Assembly: GCF_000338295.1 (NCBI RefSeq)
Contig: NZ_ANMO01000097.1
Coordinates: 62,001-126,000 of the forward strand
Direction of reading: 5' to 3'
From: Rhodopirellula europaea 6C
GTDB taxonomy: Bacteria; Planctomycetota; Planctomycetia; Pirellulales; Pirellulaceae
Length of the DNA stretch: 64,000 nucleotides
Position numbers and translations under genes: made by a program. Below are positions 63,813 to 64,000 of the stretch, in pieces. Numbering within the stretch: the stretch's first letter is position 1; the number at the start of each line of letters is the position of its first letter. The notes under the pieces were generated by a model. It had not been told where the DNA came from and made no database searches. It saw only the letters and a program-made list of their open reading frames with translations.

Positions 63813-64000
63813 ATGGACACCGCCATGAAAACCAAACCATCCGGTTTCACTCTCGTTGAATTGCTGGTGGTGATCACCATCATCGGCATTCTGATGGGCC
63901 TGCTAATCCCCGCTGTAAACTCAGCCCGCGAAACAGCCCGTCGCAACCAATGCAGCACACAGATCAAAAACCTGTCCTTGGCGGCGATCCAGTACGAAAA
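63813..64000 (+). CDS. DUF1559-type prepilin-like protein (partial)
   Basis: Start of a type II secretion/type IV pilin-like protein, cut by the window edge. From ATG 63825 it reads [20 protein letters not shown], with the prepilin peptidase site after the Gly of SGFTLVE and the methylated Phe, then a helix and [20 protein letters not shown], the pattern of planctomycete DUF1559 proteins. ATG 63813 adds four residues (MDTA). DUF1559 proteins are numerous in planctomycetes; their role is unknown. Confidence 0.88.
   Translation, partial: MDTAMKTKPSGFTLVELLVVITIIGILMGLLIPAVNSARETARRNQCSTQIKNLSLAAIQYE

Noticed and set aside
1-64000. CRISPR array, tRNA, rRNA or prophage
   Set aside because: I looked for regularly spaced repeats, tRNA T-arm signatures in gaps and phage-type genes and saw none.

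Overview
The window looks like part of the chromosome of a marine planctomycete of the Rhodopirellula/Pirellula type. The inference rests on gene content: four formylglycine-type sulfatases, several large CxxCH proteins of the DUF1549/DUF1553 and DUF1592 types paired with Tat-exported DUF1501/DUF1552 proteins, a Pirellula/Verrucomicrobium-type haem protein, a DUF1559-type prepilin start, small NPYQSP membrane proteins and an Hanks-type kinase beside an FHA protein. I found no rRNA, tRNA, CRISPR array, transposase or phage gene. The only mobile-looking DNA is a short MITE-like element at the left edge and a decayed half copy of it near 35.8 kb.

Layout. 0-4 kb: MITE-like repeat, a murB-like gene whose catalytic residues appear replaced, an ftsQ/divIB-like gene, a sulfatase. 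4-8.2 kb (minus): kinase, FHA protein and MOP flippase in one run. 8.3-12.3 kb: truA, a small hypothetical, a VKOR-DsbA fusion, a PAS-AraC regulator. 12.5-21.9 kb (plus): two tandem pairs of DUF1549/DUF1553 cytochrome-like protein plus DUF1501 protein. 22-32.4 kb: sulfatase, GH16 glycanase, a trio of small unknown genes (two with NPYQSP-like starts), another sulfatase, a GlpG-like rhomboid and a large propeller-cytochrome protein. 32.6-39 kb (minus): SIMPL protein, PTPMT1-like phosphatase overlapping lpd, a lipoprotein, a membrane protein, lpxB. 39.1-44.1 kb (plus): histidine kinase and sigma-54 response regulator, then a sulfatase. 44.4-47.1 kb (minus): zwf and a DUF4261-like protein. 47.1-48.2 kb: a gene-poor, AT-richer stretch ahead of an orphan LuxR-type regulator. 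49.3-50.2 kb: dapA with a clear terminator.

50.4-54.1 kb (minus) is a menaquinone (futalosine pathway) cluster: menG/ubiE, ubiX, a UbiA-type prenyltransferase and mqnE, divergent from a HAD phosphatase and an OmpA-like lipoprotein. 55.9-59.9 kb holds a DUF1592 cytochrome-like gene followed by DUF1552. 60.0-63.3 kb: an exported retropepsin-like protein, yacG, greA and a coupled membrane protein. The window ends inside a prepilin-like gene.

Themes. Sulfatases, GH16 and the exported cytochrome/Tat pairs fit degradation of sulfated algal polysaccharides. lpxB, the OmpA-like lipoprotein, the ftsQ-like gene and dapA fit a Gram-negative envelope with peptidoglycan-related genes. Many intergenic gaps carry short perfect hairpins of several families, some with different arms around the same loop. 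I place these, the MITE-like element, the altered MurB and the leader terminators before yacG and greA among the observations most worth a second look.
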